Of a DNA stretch of 64,000 nucleotides, positions 61,406 to 64,000 are shown piece by piece; within the stretch, counting starts at the first letter, position 1; each line of letters begins with the position of its first letter. The DNA is from Eulemur rufifrons (Eukaryota; Chordata; Mammalia; Primates; Lemuridae), in NCBI RefSeq assembly GCF_041146395.1, contig NC_091012.1, positions 15,242,193 to 15,306,192 of the forward strand, in the 5' to 3' direction. The notes under the pieces are model-generated. The model ran no database searches. It was given only the letters and a program-made list of their open reading frames with translations, and was not told where the DNA came from. The translations under genes and the position numbers were made by a program.

Positions 61406-62985
61406 TCCCAAATGGGAGGTATTAATTTGCCAGACTTCAGACTATACTACAAGGCTGTGGTTATTAAAACTGCTTGGTATTGGCACAAGTGCAGGGACAC
61501 AGACCAGTGGAACAGAACAGAAAATCCAAATATAAAACCATCCTCATATAGCCATCTAATCTTTGACAAAGCAGAAAAAACGTACTCTGGGGAAAAGAAT
61601 CCTTATTCAATAAATGGTGCTGGGAAAACTGGATAGCCACATGTAGAAGACTGAAACGGGACCCACAGCTTTCACCTCTCACAAAAATCAAATCACGGTG
61701 GATAACAGACTTAAACATTAAGGGGCAAAACTATTAGAATTCTAGAAGAAAATGCAGGAAAGGCTCTTAGAGACATTGGCCTAGGCAAAGAATTTATGAA
61801 CAAGACCCCTAAGGCAATCACAGCAACAACAAAAATAATTCAATGGGACCTGATTAAATTAAAAAGCTTCTGCACAGTCAAAGAAACAGTCAGGAGAATA
61901 AACAGACAACCTACAGAATGGGAAAAAATTTTTGCATACTACACATCAGATAAAGGACTGATAACAAGATCTATTTAGAACTCAGGAAAATCAGTAATAA
62001 GAAATCAAACAACCCTATCAAAAAGTGGGCAAAGGACATGAATAGAAATTTTTCAAAAGAAGATATAAGAATGGCTAACAAACATATGAAAAAATGTTCA
62101 ACATCTCTAATCATCAGGGAAATGCAAATCAAAACCACAATGAGATATCACTTAACTCCAATGAGAATGGCCTTTATCAAAAAGTCCCAAAACAATACAT
62201 GTTGGCGTGGATGCGGAGAGACAGGAACACTCATACACTGCTGGTGGGACTGCAAACTAGTGCAACCCCTATGGAAAGCATTATGGAGATACCTTAAACA
62301 GATTCAAGTAGACCTACCATTCAATCCAGCAATCTCATTATTGGGCATCTACCCAGAAGAACAAAAGTCATTCTATAAAAAAGACACCTACACCCGAATG
62401 TTTATAGCAGCACAATTCACAATTGCAAAGATGTGGAAACAACCCAAATGCCCATCAATTCATGAGTGGATTAGTAAAATGTGGTATATGTATTCCATAG
62501 AATATTACTCAGCTATAAGAAATAATGGTGATATAGAATCACTTTTGTTCTCCTGGAGAGAGTTGGAACCCATTCTATTAAGTGAAGTATCTGAAGAATG
62601 GAAAAATAAGCACCACATTTACTCACCAGCAAGTTGGTTTCCCTGATCATCACCTAAGTTCGCATTTGGGAATAACACCAATTGGGTATCGGACTGAGGT
62701 GGGGGGTGGGGGAAGGGATGGATGTATACCTACATGATGAGTGCGTTGCGCATTGTCTGGGGAATGGACACGCTAGAATGTTCTGACTCAGGGGATGGGG
62801 GTGGGGGGATGGGATGAGGGTACAGCTATATGATGAGTGTGATGCACACTGTCTAGGGAATGGACACGCTTGAAGCTCTGACTCAGGGGGATGGGCGGGA
62901 CATGGGCAGTATATATAACCTGAACTTATGTACCCCCATGATAAGTTGAAATAAAAATAAATAAATTAATAAAAATAATAAAAAA
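61406..62985 (+). mobile_element. 5'-truncated young L1
   Basis: Sense L1 starting in ORF2 at '[20 protein letters not shown]' and running to a two-unit 3' UTR (units near 62725-62795 and 62815-62890) and GTACCCCCATGATAAGTTG plus an AAAT-rich tail. It abuts the ancient L1. No target duplication is found: the left flank (CACAGGAATCCC) does not recur after the tail. Confidence 0.9.
61412..62646 (+). pseudogene. L1 ORF2 C-terminal part, broken
   Basis: C-terminal third of ORF2. It opens 'MGGINLPDF' and contains a frame loss near 61580 (AAAAAACG, where sisters have AAAAACATA), another near 61725 and one near 61970. It is then open from 62038 to the end: '[20 protein letters not shown]', '[18 protein letters not shown]' and final 'SPASWFP'. 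It ends TGA 62644-62646. No endonuclease or reverse transcriptase domain remains. Confidence 0.9.
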
Positions 62986-63690
62986 ATAAAAGCAATGCCA
63001 AATTATTTGTCTTCATTCTTAAATTTAAACTTAGTCCTGAGTTTAAATGAATTTTTGGTAAACATTTTTCAGAAAGTTACTCAAACTCTTGCTATAACAT
63101 TTCTTCTTTAGTTAAATGGAGTTGATGGTACCTTTATGATATGAGTACTTTGAGGATTAAATTATATATTTGTGTTTAATAAATAGTAGTATTCTTTTGT
63201 CTTACCTTAACTTCATCTTCAGGAGCAATATGTGAGAGAAATAACTTTAAAATCTTGGCAGCAATTATGAGTTGCACATGCAAATACTCAATTAATACAG
63301 ACCAGCCCCATGGAGACATGTTTCAATTTAAAGTAGTTTGACTTAAATTAGTGTGAAATTACAGAGCTTCTAAATTAGAAATTTTGAAAAGCAAACCCTT
63401 CACTCATCTCTTATATCAAAATTAATCCTTTTAAAAGTTTCTCAGGTCACGTTTAATCAGCTGCCATCTGGGATACTTATAACGAAAGCAAGGTGTGATT
63501 CATATGTTCACGAAATTGCACTGTTAGGGTATCCTGGCTCCAGGGTTGATATTTCTGGTTGTGACTTTTTTTCTCTGTGTTCCTAGGGTACATTGTGTAT
63601 AACCCTAATCATGGTACTTAGATTGTGATGTAATTATTTGTTTACACCCCTCATTCCATTTCTCATTCATAAACTTCTTTGGTTGAGGAA
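62986..63690. other. Unassigned AT-rich sequence
   Basis: No gene or clear repeat recognised. Confidence 0.45.
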
Positions 63691-64000
63691 AAAAAAAACC
63701 CATTACCATTTTTATATGCCAACAGTAAGTATTCTGAAAAGGAAATCAAAATTGTAATCCTATTTACTATAGCTACAAATAAAATAAAATACCTAGAAAT
63801 AAACTTAACCAAGGAAAAGAAAGATCTCTACAATGAAAACTACAAAAAATTGAAAAATTGAAAATGACACAGAAAATGGAAAGATATACATGCTAATGGA
63901 TTGAAAAATCAATACTGTTGAAAAGTAAATTCTATCCAAAACAATCTTAGAATCAATGCAATTTATGTCAAAATAAAAATAACATTCTTCACTGAGACAG
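63691..64000 (+). mobile_element. Ancient L1 ORF2 fragment, runs off the window
   Basis: Readable as decayed reverse-transcriptase thumb region: 'FLYANSKYSEKEIKIVIL', 'NKIKYLEINLTKEKKDLYNE', then a frame loss and the 'ESMQFMSK'-like equivalent of 'RFNAIPIK'. Older than the young L1s in the window. Confidence 0.78.

Noticed and set aside
61406..62985. A target-site duplication for this L1
   Set aside because: The left flank CACAGGAATCCC does not recur after the A-rich tail, and AT-rich matches there are too short to trust.

Overview
This window is nuclear DNA from a mammal, most likely a strepsirrhine primate (lemur or loris group). It holds two dimeric Alu copies, which point to a primate. 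The second has the A-rich linker TAAAATAGAAAAAT and a right arm ending GCACTCTACCCAGGG, features I associate with strepsirrhine Alus. The young L1s share one 3' end, closing near GTACCCCCATAATGAGCTG, that differs from the human one. The DNA is AT-rich, densely repeated and has no bacterial-style genes. Nearly every long open frame belongs to a LINE-1 (L1) element.

Layout. 0.9-3.2 kb: old L1 relics, a short L1 tail and an antisense old L1 5' UTR. 3.6-12.9 kb: an ancient sense L1 interrupted by a full-length young L1 (4839-11168, 16-bp target duplication) and a short L1 tail. 13.9-15.4 kb: another ancient L1, then an Alu. 16.27-18.49 kb, minus strand: three well-formed exons of a KRAB-domain gene (start exon, 127-nt KRAB-A, 96-nt KRAB-B) with no zinc-finger exon in view. 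20.7-22.7 kb: an old L1 tail holding a 5'-inverted young L1. 23.4-24.3 kb: an olfactory receptor pseudogene, minus strand. 25-33 kb: ancient repeats and unassigned sequence.

33.4-44.4 kb: an old L1 split by a second full-length young L1 (36001-43191, 13-bp duplication), whose 5' UTR is very different from that of the first, and by a 170-bp L1 tail. 45.4-46.8 kb: an inverted L1 with an exact 13-bp duplication. 47.0-47.8 kb: an LTR fragment and a truncated olfactory receptor pseudogene. 47.9-52.7 kb: a decayed ERV-L provirus, antisense, with an MLT2-like LTR. 52.9-54.6 kb: an internal L1 ORF2 fragment containing another L1 tail. 56.6-57.4 kb: a type 1 vomeronasal receptor pseudogene, minus strand. 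59.8-64.0 kb: ancient and young L1s, one short copy nested.

The probable host genes are few: the 5' part of one KRAB gene, plus three dead chemoreceptor genes. Everything else recognisable is mobile DNA. No L1 here is coding-competent: both full-length copies carry stops and frameshifts in ORF1 and ORF2. The most informative aspect is the nested insertion order, with at least five L1 insertions inside older L1s with exact target duplications in four. I found no new biological system. The best leads are the KRAB exons, the two unlike L1 5' UTRs and the insertion structures.
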